Source: Stictocephala bisonia (lineage: Eukaryota; Arthropoda; Insecta; Hemiptera; Membracidae). Taken from it: DNA of 64,000 bases. Under the pieces are notes generated by a model. That model was not told where the DNA came from, did not search any database, and worked only from the letters and a program-made list of their open reading frames with translations. This document shows, in pieces, positions 44,780 through 57,104 of the stretch (positions within the stretch are counted from its first letter, which is position 1; each line of letters begins with the position of its first letter). The stretch is from assembly GCA_035578905.1 (NCBI GenBank), contig JAQJVL010000329.1, forward strand, positions 372,001-436,000. Direction: 5' to 3'. The position numbers and the translations under genes were made by a program.

Positions 44780-45365
44780 GCCGTATCCTATTTATTAAAA
44801 CAATCGGGTCATTTAGTTCACTCACTTTCTGAACTCATTACTTAACCGATTTTGATGATTTTTTATTCGAAATATAATTTTGATTTCTAAGTCGTAACGG
44901 AGCTAGATTTTAGAAATTCCCTTAGGTTTTTGCCCTACACAGCATCAATGTTGCAATGCTATTCTTATGGAGATCAATTATAATTGACCAGCTGGCGGCA
45001 TAAAGAAATGTTAAATGGTACAAATAGGTTAGGTTAACATAGAGAGCAGCACAGTAAAATATCAAGTTAATTATTAAAGAGCGAATACATGTCTGTCTGT
45101 GTGTATGTTATCATCAGCTGTTAAACAAAATGAAAACATTTGAAATAGGCTTAGTAATAACATTAGTTGTTTATAATTATTATACTACAAATTGAGTGCA
45201 AATAAAGTGCAGTGACTGAGCTTCTATAAATGAATTTAAATAATATGATTTTACTTAATACAGTTTAATTACTAATATGTAAAGTCAAAAGTTACATGCC
45301 GAGGCCGAAGGCCGAGCGATTGGCGGGGTTGGCACGCGAAGCGTGCAGGGGTGTCCTCTAGTATT
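44780..45365 (-). mobile_element. CTAGGGGACACCCC-type element, inverted copy
   Basis: On the minus strand the head is ACTAGAGGACACCCCTGCAC then GCTTCGCGTGCCAACCCCGC, followed by CGGCCTTCGGCCTCGGCATG. Together they form three small hairpins. The tail carries AAATCATCAAAATCGGTTAA, the hallmark of the same element plan as at 5716-6335. The interior is diverged from the copies at 48100 and 48653. Confidence 0.7.
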
Positions 45366-45689
45366 TTATAATCTACAAAAGACTAGGGGAATGTTCTTTA
45401 CTAATTTTGCAAGTTCGGCACTCAATTTTCTCCCAAGCTTCTTATCCATTTTTGTGCTTTGTTAAGACATTTTAAAATGAAAATCGAGTAACACTGTTAA
45501 AGCATATCTCGTATTTAACCGAATTCTGAAACGAAGGTAATTAAATCAACCGTTAAAACCATATATTTTACAATATTATTTTTTTAAATTGGTTCCCTTG
45601 TTTTTACGTTAAGTCCACGCCGGGGTTCAAATATAAATCAGTGGTTTCACTCATATAGCAATTTACCTGGACTAACTTCTTATAAGCTC

Positions 45690-46149
45690 ATTTCAGTGTC
45701 TTGTGACTCGTACGTTTACTATACATTTCAGTGTCTTGTGACTCGTACGTTTACTATACATTTCAGTGTCTTGTGACTCGTACGTTTACTATACATTTCA
45801 GTGTCTTGTGACTCGTGCGTTTACTATACATTTCAGTGTCTTGTGACTCGTACGTTTACTATACATTTCAGTGTCTTGTGACTCGTACGTTTACTATACA
45901 TTTCAGTGTCTTGTGACTCGTATGTTTACTATACATTTCAGTGTCTTGTGACTCGTACGTTTACTATACATTTCAGTGTCTTGTGACTCGTACGTTTACT
46001 ATACATTTCAGTGTCTTGTGACTCGTACGTTTACTATACATTTCAGTGTCTTGTGACTCGTACGTTTACTATATATTTCAGTGTCTTGTGACTCGTACGT
46101 TTACTATACATTTCAGTGTCTTGTGACTCGTACGTTTACTATACATTTC
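45690..46149 (+). repeat. Minisatellite, 35-bp unit, 13 nearly identical copies
   Basis: TTTCAGTGTCTTGTGACTCG followed by TACGTTTACTATACA repeats exactly every 35 bp. Only single-base variants are seen (TGCGTTT, TATGTTT, ATATATTT). High uniformity indicates recent amplification. Each unit contains TTTCAGTG, a pyrimidine-AG acceptor-like word, which is probably incidental. Confidence 0.97.
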
Positions 46150-46684
46150 GTTTAGCAAGAAGAATGAGAATTGTACAGTTTTGTGTTATTTCGTATACAA
46201 AAATATAGGCTAAATATGGTACTTATTAGATACAATTAAATTAAACTGTACCATTACTCCGTCTTGAGGAAGGAAACAAAATTTTAAATGTATGGAATAA
46301 GAACGTTATTTTCTAAAATTTGCTATTTTGTCTTAAATGGACCGTTTAAAATTGATTGTACCTACCTGAGTTACGTTTTAATACTTGGTGGTAAAATACT
46401 AGACAAGTTTGTTAGTTATAAGTCAGAGCATGATCACATAAACTCATTAATTTCATGTCATTATACAAGTCTAACTATCTCAATATAGATTGTTGTATTT
46501 TCCTACAAACAAAATAATTATATATTTTGTTAATAGAGGTATTACATAGAAAGGCAAATATTTTGAAGTGTCATTATATTTTTGTCCAAAATAAAATTTT
46601 AGATTAATCTACTGTGGTTTAGAATGATAGTTTAAACTGATTTCATTTACTCGTCTTTAATTCCATGAAACAGTTTAACCATCT
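46150..46684. other. Unassigned AT-rich sequence
   Basis: The frame 46288-46488 is unrecognised. Nothing else. Confidence 0.45.
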
Positions 46685-46890
46685 TGCACTCGATGTGGGC
46701 ACTACTTGAAAAGTCTGGGGTGTCCATGTTTGGTGGATACCGGGGTTCGGATGTTGTCAAAGGGAGAGAACTGAGTAGCTGAAAATTATACACATACTAC
46801 TTGGTTCGGATTCCACGATAAGCTGTAGGTCCATTAGTTACCCTGGATATTTATTGGGCTATTAATAAACGACTCTAAGGAAAAATATAC
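46685..46890 (+). mobile_element. SINE-like family 2, partial copy
   Basis: It has GTCTGGGGTGTCCATGTTTG, GAGAACTGAGTAGCTGAAAA, TTGGTTCGGATTCCACG and GGGCTATTAATAAACGAC in the family order, as in 1840-2315. Both ends are missing. Confidence 0.7.
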
Positions 46891-48099
46891 GTGAATAAAA
46901 ATAAATAAACACTCAAAGGTAAGATTTTATTTGATATATTGGGTAAGTGATTTTGTTGCAATCGGGAATTTTGTTTCTGGCAGATTATGTACCAAAAAGT
47001 GCTGAATTTCTGCCGTAGTATATGATATCTTCAATAGAATCACGCAGCCATTGTGTTGGAATTTGCATGTTTGTCAGTTTTCAACCACCCCCAGGCTCCT
47101 ATTTCTTTGTTGTACTGCAACCAATGTTTATCTCAGTCACGTGTATACAATTATTACGAAGAGTACTTCTTTTTTTACCTTCAATAAATTGTTTCAAAAA
47201 TGTATTTGACCTACCAAAGTCATATGAAAGCTCATCGATCTGTTAACTCCGAAGTTGGCTGTTCGTCTCCCCTTTTTCTTGCATACGGCCACATTTAATG
47301 TTCCGGGGAATTTTGCTAATATCGATGCAGCAATATATATTTAAAGCTATTTTTAGTTAGATAGTGTTAACTGTTTAGACGATGTCCTTCTGCGATATGA
47401 TTGAAGCCACAACAAATGTTTTTAAAACAGCCGATTTGATTCAAGGTGTATTAATCAAAGAGAAAAAAGAAACCTGTGATTAAATTAAATATACTAATCC
47501 ACCATTAAAGTAAGATAAATTATAAAAATCAAGAATTGAGCCATAAATAACATTTTACATAAAATATGAATAATTTCGCTATTTTATTGTATTCATTGAT
47601 TATAATTACTAGCTATTTTTTTAAAATTAATATTTAATCGAAAGTCGAAGTTCCAGTAAATTTCCTTAAACTTGGACGTATATATATATTGAGAAACAAG
47701 TGTAACATGTGTAAAACATGTTTGCCTTGATCCTCCAAGGACTTGAAACGTATAAACGCACAACTGTATCGGTGGGACTGTTAACTGAGGTAAATCGTCG
47801 GCGTATTAATGAGCAAGAAAATCAATAGGCCTTCAGTACAAAACAAATAATCAAGAAGGATTTTAATCTAGCGTACAAAAAATTACGTTCGAGCCAGGTG
47901 TAATTAAGGACGTTTATTTAACCTTAAGAACCTTTAACAATGGATTTTATATCATGCGAAACATTTAATACCCGCATCTGTTTGAATTTAGTTCAATTAT
48001 ATTTCAATTTTACTCTTAACATTTTCTCAAACAGAGTAATTAGTCGACGAGTTCAAAAATGTAATGGACTTTAACTCTTCATTGGTACATTATAATATA
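46891..48099. other. Unassigned AT-rich sequence
   Basis: The frame 47022-47246 has no recognisable family. No array or RNA gene. Confidence 0.45.
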
Positions 48100-48652
48100 C
48101 TAGGGGACACCCCTGCACGCTTCGCGTGCCAACCCCGACGTTCACTGCCCTCGATACACCTCGGTCTTCGACCTCGGTATGTAACTATTCAATACAAATA
48201 ATAATAGATTAACTATGTAACGTAAAATTACAATATTAAATTTAGTCACAGTATCTCACTCACACTAATTGCTTTGCCACCCATTTAGATTTTTTCAAGC
48301 ATGTTCATTTAATTAATCTTTTTAACAGCTGAAGGTTAAAGTCATAGTAAAATAATAAAAATGCATCAATATCAAACATTCAAAATAGATATGTTTATTT
48401 ATTTACAAAACAGCTGTTATTAATTTACTAAAATCAACCCAATGTTATCCTTATGGAGCAATCTTTTAGTGGTAGTTTCTACCCCTTAGGAGTACTTTAT
48501 CAAGATGAAAATTCTTTAGTTGTCCTATTTAAGACCTAAAGAAACAGTGTACAAAATTTCAGCTCTCTACCTACATGGGAAGTTGGTTAATTAGTGATGA
48601 GTGAGTGAGTCAGTCAGTCAGTGAGGGCTTTGCCTTTTATAGGTATAGATTA
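48100..48652 (+). mobile_element. CTAGGGGACACCCC-type element, first of a tandem pair
   Basis: It begins CTAGGGGACACCCCTGCACG then CTTCGCGTGCCAACCCCGAC (two hairpins) and CTCGGTCTTCGACCTCGGTA. The interior has AAAACAGCTGTTATTAATTT. The end has AAAATTTCAGCTCTCTACCT, GTGAGTGAGTCAGTCAGTC and GCTTTGCCTTTTATAGGTAT. No coding frame. It is followed at once by a second copy. Confidence 0.8.
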
Positions 48653-49200
48653 CTAGGGGACACCCCTGCACGCTTCGCGTGCCAACCCCGACGCTCGCTA
48701 CGCTCGATACAACTCGGCCTTCGGCCTCGGCATGTAACTATTCAATACAAAAATCGGTATATTAACTATGTAACGTAAAATTACAATATTACATTTCGGT
48801 ACAGTATCTCACTCACACTAATTGCTTTGCCACCTATTTAGCCTATTTCAAGAGTGTTCATTTCATTTATTTTTGTTTAACAGCTGAAGATTAAACTCAT
48901 AGTAAAATATTAAATAGTATAATGTCAAACATTCAAAATAGACATGTTTATTTATTTACAAAACAGCTGTTATTAATTTACTAAAATCAACCCAATGTTA
49001 ACCTTAAGGACCAATCTTTTAAGGGTGCTTTATACCCCTTAGGAGTACTTTATCAAGATGAAAATACTTTATTTGTCCTATTTAAGTTCTAAAGAAACAG
49101 TGTACAAAATTTCAGCTCTCTACCTACATGGGAAGTTGGAGAATTAGTGATGAGTGAGTGAGTCAATCAGTGAGGGCTTTGCCTTTTATATATATAGATA
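48653..49200 (+). mobile_element. CTAGGGGACACCCC-type element, second of a tandem pair
   Basis: Same landmarks and order as the element immediately left, with several substitutions and small indels (for example GCTTTGCCTTTTATATATAT at the end). The two copies are head to tail with essentially no spacer. They are diverged enough that this looks like insertion next to an existing copy, or an old tandem duplication. Confidence 0.8.
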
Positions 49201-50574
49201 ACTAACATTGTAACTTCAGTGCATTGTTTACTGAACCTTGATGTTCTATTAAAAGACTTTGTACCTATTATGGCTATTGATTAATTCACTATTGTTCGAC
49301 ATTTTGTCTGTACGTTTTACCCGCGACCACATTTAAACGCATTCACCAATTATGATATAATTCGATATTTAACTTGCTCATACAAAGGCAGAGCTACATA
49401 AATATAACGTTTTTAATAATTATTATTATTGTACTCTCTGCCGTGAAAAGAGAAACGCCGCACTACTTTGTAGTAGGCAATACACGCAGTGCATCCGTGT
49501 TGTGTTTGTGAGGTTGCGCCTACGTGGTCACGACTTTATTGGCTAGCAACTGATGAAGTACAGTACTGTAAAGTATTGCAGCCGAACAATTCTAAGAAAT
49601 TAATTATTTTGGATTTTGTTCAGAATGGGTTCTTGACCAAAGTGCGTCCTTAAGCCATTTCAAGAGATATGATCGAAATCTGCTTGAATTAACTTTCTGC
49701 AGAATCGGCCAATTTGTTGAAAAAAAAAGGTTAATAATTTTGTTAATCAATAATATAATGTAAAACAAAGAGAAGCAGTCATGCTATATTCTTGGCTTCA
49801 GAATGAATGAGATGTGAGAATAAAGATAAACCACAGTCGCTTCGAAGTAATTATTTACAATAATATGCAATAGTTCGAATCTAGACGAACTTGGTTATTT
49901 TTATATGCGTCGTTAACTGTAATGTGTACTTTTTAACCCAGCCTTTGTGACTTTGTACTGGTGACAAAATAGCATTTATTAATAGTCGCTTTATTTAGTT
50001 TGACGATAGTCATCAACGAAACTGTAGTAATACACTAAGCAGACAACTTTGCTGCTGTGGAAATAACTATCGATTCGTGCGCTATATCACTTTCTAAAAC
50101 AAAGCTAATTAGTAGGAAGATCGTGTTATTTATTTAGTACCGTGCTCAATGATTGTAAACTATGGCTAACTGATCAGTGATTTCAAGTAGACTTTTCTGT
50201 TTTACAGACATGATACAAACAAACATAATGATACTGTTCTGTTGGTGGAAACCTGTCAAGGAAGTCGTGTTCCCCACTTATTGACTCAACGCGTGAGCCC
50301 GTGTAATGGACATTAGCGGCTCAGGACAGTGCCGTTCTACTGGAGCGTGATAACGTCAATCAGTGCGGGACAAGTTCAGTGATGAGCGATCCACGTTGAC
50401 CTCCTATGATCGCTGTATTTACGAAACGAGTCGTTTATTGTTTCATGTGTGACTATGTCACGAATATTTTGGTCGTATGAGAAAGTCCATCGATGAATTG
50501 TTACTGTACAAAGTGTCTCTGTGTAGTTGGAGTAAGGGCCAAAGGACACCCAAACCATATTTTATTTATTGTTG
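49201..50574. other. Unassigned sequence
   Basis: A minus-strand frame at 50558-50376 lies in a G+C-richer patch (about 50230-50560) but shows no recognisable domain. No array or RNA gene. Confidence 0.4.
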
Positions 50575-50775
50575 AAATTATCTGTAGGTCCCTTAGTTGC
50601 CCTGGCTGTTGGGCTATTAATAAATTGCCCTTTCTGAGGAACAGTTGAACTCAGATAGTAACCAGACTACACTCAGCCACACTCATTCTACACTCATATA
50701 ACCATTCATATTCGCCTTAAAATACCAACAACTTTGTGTCGGCGTCTCATATGTAAGAATGTAAGAATAAGAACG
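50575..50775 (+). mobile_element. SINE-like family 2, 3' part
   Basis: It has GTTGCCCTGGCTGTTGGGCT, ATTAATAAATTGCCCTTTCT, CTACACTCAGCCACACTC, CATTCATATTCGCCTTAAAA and TCGGCGTCTCATATGTAAG. It ends in a short GTAAGAAT repeat. Confidence 0.75.
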
Positions 50776-52999
50776 TAAGAAGAATATCTTAACCTGTTAG
50801 TGACGGCATGTCTGTTGCTTTGGATACGTCCACGCTTCTGGTGTGGTGTCGACACTGGGACAGTATCTACTTTGTATAGTGATTAATCAACATAGGAATT
50901 TATTTATTTCCAACGGCTAGACCATTTCAATGCGTACATTTAAAGTATCGTACATATAATTTTAGGCGAAAGCCAGAAAATAAACATCAGTTCATAAACA
51001 ACAATAAATACATAAATATAGATAGTATACAGGCAAATAACCAAGATATAGACAAACATTAAGTATATTCATTTAACACACCAAATAAAATTAGGTCATA
51101 CAAGTTAGATACAAAAGGAAACATAGTAGGTTTCCTCATTGTAGGTTTCCTCCTCACATTCATAGGTTACAGAGGTTTTACCTTGGTCGAAATGTATACG
51201 CAATAGCTATCTTCTTTTTATAGTCAACTCTGTAGAAGAAGATGTCGACTTGACTGCATACATTGTTCTCATGACTCCGTACGATTAGTGAAGTTTTGGT
51301 GGATGCGCAGAGCCTTCTGTCCGTAATAAAAGTTTGGAGACTCGAGTTTTGAAGCTTACAGAAATTAAACCAATAAAGTTATGTTGATGAAACTTGTACC
51401 AATATGTTCGTAATTTCATTGTGCGTTGATTGGCGTAAACAAAAACATTGTTCTGTTTATACTACGTGCCGAACGAAAAAATACAGGATTTTTCACTCTT
51501 TTCAAACAAATTTCAACTTTAAAAAATTGTTGATACAAAACCCGTTCATATATCTTTATGAAATATATACAAGATTGGGCATGTCACTGGAAATATGATA
51601 TTAAAGTTTGAAATTTTTTATTTCATTTTGTAGATTTTGTAAAACAACTTTTTCTAAGCTATTGCTTTTAGATTAGTCCCTAAACAAAGCAGGCAGGAGT
51701 CAATGAGTAAACAACACAACATCTGTGTCAAGTCGCCGCTTTACACCTGGTGAAACCATAAGCAGTTTCTACGTTAAATCAAAAGTATAAGTAATTATAT
51801 TTTATCAATAAATACGACAAAATTATCGTTTCTTTATCTGTAAGTTTTGAGGTAGTTTCAAATAATTTGTTAGATTTTATATAGTCCATCGTTAGCTGTT
51901 GGCTCATTCTGAAGAAACTCACAACATACACTGTCGGACTAATTTTGAAATAATTCAGTTATTCGTCATTTGATGTAAAAACTTTATATACCATTATTTT
52001 ATAATAGTCTAAAAAGTAATTTTTGTAACTTTTATATAAAATTAATATTTTTTTAGTTATTCTAATTTAAATGGCCGCCATTTTAAAATTAATCTGGAAA
52101 ACTTGACCAACATTTATAAATTAAGATACCCAATTAAAATAAAGTGTTTTATTAAATTTGGTTTACTATTTTCAAAAATATGATTTTTGTTTTAAATAAA
52201 AACCACGTACAGACAGTAAATGAAAAGAGATAGAACATTACTTACATTTAGTTTTTACCTCCGTTTGGTCGATGTAGCGATAGATTCCTAAGTTTGTAGC
52301 GATAGTTTTGAAACACCCTGTATACAGTAAAATGGTTCCATATTCGAGTTATTGACATCAACGGCTCGATAGCAAGACTTTACTAATGACTATATTACTA
52401 TTCACTGTCGTAAAAAGTTACTCCACTAAATTAATACTGTAACAACTTTTTTTTTACTGACATAAAATTCTGAAACTTTGTAAATTAGAGCTCGACTAAT
52501 GCATCTACATTATACAATCAGTTTTACGCACCCCTGATGGTTATTTATTTATTTTTTCGCTATTTTTTAAATATCAAAAAACAATCCTAAAGTTTGAAAT
52601 AGCGGTAATTCTTTACCCTATTTTTACCCTAATAAGAAACAGTAAAACAAAATAATAATTTTTAATGTTTAAGTTAACGTAGAAATAAATTAGGGTATTT
52701 TAGAGTTATTTTTACGTTTAATTCTTACTGCGCAGTTAAGTCCAAACTAGGATATTAATAATTTTGAATGGACGGTAGAAGTTTTAGTCAGCGTCAGCGA
52801 TCAATCCATCACACGAGCACGCCGCAGCAGCTGAGCCCTAAATGTATCAACCCCGTCTCCGATGTCCAAGAATCAGTCATATTCAAAATTAAATTTTAAT
52901 TCTGAAAGAAACAGTATTCTAAATGTAAATGGCAAAAATTAGGTCTTGTTCAGTTACCGAATTTGTATAACATTATTTACGTTTTTTAGTAAATTCATT
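50776..52999. other. Long unassigned AT-rich stretch
   Basis: About 50895-51120 is A/T-rich with TTTATTTATTTCC at its left end, and may be a minus-strand LINE 3' tail, unproven. About 52760-52870 is a small G+C-richer patch. No gene or array. Confidence 0.4.
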
Positions 53000-53366
53000 T
53001 ACGTTTATGTTATGCCGCGTATGTCTACCATATTTGTTATGCCGCGTATGTCTACCATATTTACGTTTATGTTATGCCGCGTATGTCTACCATATTTACG
53101 TTTATGTTATGCCGCGTATGTCTACCATATTTACGTTTATGTTATGCCGCGTATGTCTACCATATTTACGTTTATGTTATGCCGCGTATGTCTACCATAT
53201 TTACGTTTATGTTATGCCGCGTATGTCTACCATATTTACGTTTATGTTATGCCGCGTATGTCTACCATATTTACGTTTATGTTATGCCGCGTATGTCTAC
53301 CATATTTGTTATGCCGCGTATGTCTACCATATTTGTTATGCCGCGTATGTCTACCATATTTGTTTG
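53000..53366 (+). repeat. Minisatellite with alternating 35- and 27-bp units, 11 copies
   Basis: GTTATGCCGCGTATGTCTAC followed by CATATTT forms a 27-bp unit. Adding ACGTTTAT makes the 35-bp form. Order by landmark: one 27-bp step (53014 to 53041), seven 35-bp steps, then 27-bp steps to the end. The 8-bp segment is therefore gained or lost as a block. Inner copies appear identical. Confidence 0.96.
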
Positions 53367-53964
53367 CAGTTTGCATTCCTGCTATCTTAAAACTACAGTA
53401 GTGGCATAAACGATTTAAACAACGCAAAAACTGAAACGTACACTGAACAATTATAGCCTAGGGACATTTTAAGAAGCAAAATGATACCGCAATCACGTTC
53501 TATAAATGCGTATTTTGTGATAATTTCGTATCCTAAAACATTGAAAATTATTGAATGAATTTGATATTTACATAGTATTTTGGTAAATAAGGGCTTACAT
53601 CGTTTGAAACAGGGCTTATTCTTTTACGTAATTTATTGACTCAGTAACTTTATATGACTTTCTTTGGTGTTTTGATACGGGAAGGTCGTTCGTCTATATA
53701 TCTCTGAGAAAAACAAAGAGTGGAGCAAAACGTATTAAAACCATGGTCCATACTTTGATGTATGAGTACGTGAAAAATGGACGCCATAAAAATCGCGTTG
53801 CCAACCGACTAAAATTAATCAGCATTTGTTTCGACTCGATGAATAATCGATCCAAATGACGGACCGAATAGTCAAAAGTACTGTAAAGCTGTTAATTAAA
53901 AAAATAACTCTCTCTTCTCTTCATTTTCTTGAAACAAATGATTTCTCATTGCTTTAAACAAATC
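53367..53964. other. Unassigned sequence
   Basis: No gene or repeat recognised. Confidence 0.45.
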
Positions 53965-55063
53965 CGTTCGGAGGATATTAGACGCTCGGTTCTCGTCTCG
54001 TCTTCCTCGAACTTTGTTTGGAGGATATTAGACGCTCGGTTCTTGTCTCGTCTTCCTCGAACTTTGTTTGGAGGATATAGACGCTCGGTTCTCGTCTCGT
54101 CTTCCTCGAACTTTGTTTGGAGGATATTAGACGCTCGGTTCTCGTCTCGTCTTCCTCGAACTTTGTTTGGAGGATATTAGACGCTCGGTTCTCGTCTCGT
54201 CTTCCTCGAACTTTGTTTGGAGGATATTAGACGCTCGGTTCTCGTCTCGTCTTCCTCGAACTTTGTTTGGAGGATATTAGACGCTCGGTTCTCGTCTCGT
54301 CTTCCTCGAACTTTGTTTGGAGGATATAGACGCTCGGTTCTCGTCTCGTCTTCCTCGAACTTTGTTTGGAGGATATTAGACGCTCGGTTCTCGTCTCGTC
54401 TTCCTCGAACTTTGTTTGGAGGATATTAGACGCTCGGTTCTCGTCTCGTCTTCCTCGAACTTTGTTTGGAGGATATTAGACGCTCGGTTCTCGTCTCGTC
54501 TTCCTCGAACTTTGTTTGGAGGATATTAGACGCTCGGTTCTCGTCTCGTCTTCCTCGAACTTTGTTTGGAGGATATAGACGCTCGGTTCTCGTCTCGTCT
54601 TCCTCGAACTTTGTTTGGAGGATATTAGACGCTCGGTTCTCGTCTCGTCTTCCTCGAACTTTGTTTGGAGGATATAGACGCTCGGTTCTCGTCTCGTCTT
54701 CCTCGAACTTTGTTTGGAGGATATTAGACGCTCGGTTCTCGTCTCGTCTTCCTCGAACTTTGTTTGGAGGAATTAGACGCTCGGTTCTCGTCTCGTCTTC
54801 CTCGAACTTTGTTTGGAGGATATTAGACGCTCGGTTCTCGTCTCGTCTTCCTCGAACTTTGTTTGGTGGATATTAGACGCTCGGTTCTCGTCTCGTCTTC
54901 CTCGAACTTTGTTTGGAGGATATTAGACGCTCGGTTCTCGTCTCGTCTTCCTCGAACTTTGTTTGGAGGATATTAGACACTCGGTTCTCGTCTCGTCTTC
55001 CTCGAACTTTGTTTGGAGGATATTAGACGCTCGGTTCTCGTCTCGTCTTCCTCGAACTTTGTT
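53965..55063 (+). repeat. Minisatellite, 49/50-bp unit, about 22 copies
   Basis: GACGCTCGGTTCTCGTCTCG followed by TCTTCCTCGAACTTTGTTTG and GAGGATATTA makes a 50-bp unit. A 49-bp variant has GGATATAG. The two lengths are interspersed. The plus strand of each unit is pyrimidine-rich (TTCTCGTCTCGTCTTCCTCG), giving strong strand asymmetry. Frames of 60-136 codons are by-products that break whenever the 50/49 mix shifts frame. Confidence 0.97.
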
Positions 55064-55559
55064 CTTAATTACCTTGATATGTAACATGGGTCTTCGCTCT
55101 GTTGTAGGGCTAAATCGTGACTTATTTTTGACGGTAGAGACCAAATTTGTCCCATAATTTGATTAATTGCTAACCTTGTAAAATGGTGCTGTTCCCCTGC
55201 ATATACTTGTTTGAAACACTACCTATTATGTACTGGGTTACTTCACAGTAGATATATTTTCCAAGACGTATCTAAAGTAATAAAGTCTGGGGTTATTACT
55301 TATGATGAGAAATGTGATTAACATAATACACACGTTTCAAAACATACATGGTTTTGGTAGACGATTCAAGAGAATACTGCCATTTACCCTAATTAAATAT
55401 TGGGCATGGTCAATCCGGGACAGGTGAGAAACCCATCGCCTCACACCAGTCAGTTGAAGGCCTACATTACGTTTACCAATGAAAGTGTATGTGGTAGGAT
55501 GGAATATACTAAAGTGAATATTTCTGTAAAATAAAGTAATTCATTTTAAGTCGGAACTC
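55064..55559. other. Unassigned sequence
   Basis: Nothing recognised. Confidence 0.5.
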
Positions 55560-55965
55560 TAGAGTAGTGCTGTAACTTGGGGGCTTATTGTTATGGAGAA
55601 GTAGGCGATAGACTGCGTTCTTAACACCGACATGGCCCCTTATGGACACTACCAGAGAATTCGGGGATGTCCAGGAGGGGTGTTTGCAAGGATTTCGGGT
55701 GTCGTGCAAGGAAGAACTGAGTATTAGGCCTTAAGTTTGCCGAAAATCAAACCAATAACAAGTGGTTCAGATGTTACACTCCAGGCTTTAGGTCACTGAT
55801 TTGCCCTGGGCTGGGAATAAGTGACTTTCTGAGGAACAGTCGACCTTAGATAGTAACAATGACTAAACTTGTTCATCAACAGTCAGTCACACCAATCTCA
55901 TACATCACCTTTGATCTCCCATATCTTGTTGGTTGATATCTTACTGACGAAAATAAAAAACAATT
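55560..55965 (+). mobile_element. SINE-like family 2, long copy
   Basis: It parallels 1840-2315: AGTAGTGCTGTAACTTGG, AGGCGATAGACTGCGTTCTT, AACACCGACATGG, AGAACTGAGTATTAGG, CAGTCGACCTTAGATAGTAA and a diverged tail ending CCCATATCTTG. Minus-strand frames across it are not genes. Confidence 0.72.
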
Positions 55966-57104
55966 AAAATAATGTTTCGTTGCATTTTTTGCAAGTTTTC
56001 TAACATGTATCACTTAGATCTACTTTACGTGGTAATAATATATAAATAACAGCACGCTAACAGAAATGACTGTGCACCATTAGATGTTGTTTACATTGCC
56101 ATTGAACAAGTGTTTCCCTCTTTATTGCCGCGCTATCCTACTAATATTTCCAATAAATAAACAGTTAGTTTGAATTGCACGAGTTACACGTTAAGTAAGT
56201 TGGAAGTTGGGTTAAACTCTAACTTAGTAATCTGAACTATCTCAGCTCGATTCCAATAATACTCAAATCAATTTTTGAAATATTTAAGGAATATTTGGCA
56301 TTAGGTTGTAACAATCACTATATTAGTTCACATACTCATCCATCACATTCGTTCGAAATCCATATTCGCCCATATATTGACGATTAGTGTCTTAAGAATA
56401 AATAAAATAAATATTTTGAATTAGTTAAAAATCTTTAACAGTGTTCAAATTTTCTTTTTTCTAAGTCAGTGGGCGTGAAATTGATCCTTCACCGAGAAAA
56501 ACTGCCTATTAAAGATATTTAAAACATACACTTACGCTCATCATGAAATTGAACGGAAGAAAACATGTAAGAATGAGATATAAAATATTGTTATTATTTA
56601 AACGAGATGACAAAAACTGAGCGAGATATAAAATAATTCTTATACAATAATAATTAGGGAAGGAGTCTATGTCATAAGCCTTGGAAAATAGAGAAAATAA
56701 ATAAATAGCTCAGGCAAATAACGCTAAGAGTGGAAATTAACCTTAAGAGTTCAGCGGCTGTTTATAATTGTAAAAAGGCACGTCATTACCTGTATTATCT
56801 GCTGTTATTTTTAGGCCATTATTTTTTTCTTCGTCCTGTAGACAAAGAAAATTGTATTCTTAAATCGTGGCCAAAGAACGTTTGAACCATATCTTGACTG
56901 TCCTTAATGAAGACGATATGACCTTCGAAGTTGAATTGTAACGTTACATTGAAGTGACTGTGGGTGAAGATAGGAGAATGGCGTGGAACTGGCCAGATCA
57001 CATGTTAGGGTGTTTCATAAATAAGAGCATGGCTGGCTTACAAGAACTCTGCAACTATCACATCACTTTATCTTAGAATACTACCCGCTTGGCTTACGCT
57101 CGGT
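55966..57104. other. Mostly unassigned; family 2 SINE tail at 56295-56405
   Basis: 56295-56405 is another 3' end of the family 2 repeat (ATTCGTTCGAAATCCATATT then CGCCCATATATTGACGATTA). A minus-strand frame at 57001-56819 is coding-like only in composition. No domain recognised. Confidence 0.45.

Noticed and set aside
53929..54876. Arg/Ser-rich repeat proteins on plus, and their minus-strand counterparts
   Set aside because: By-products of the 50-bp array. They break at each 49-bp unit, so there is no maintained frame.
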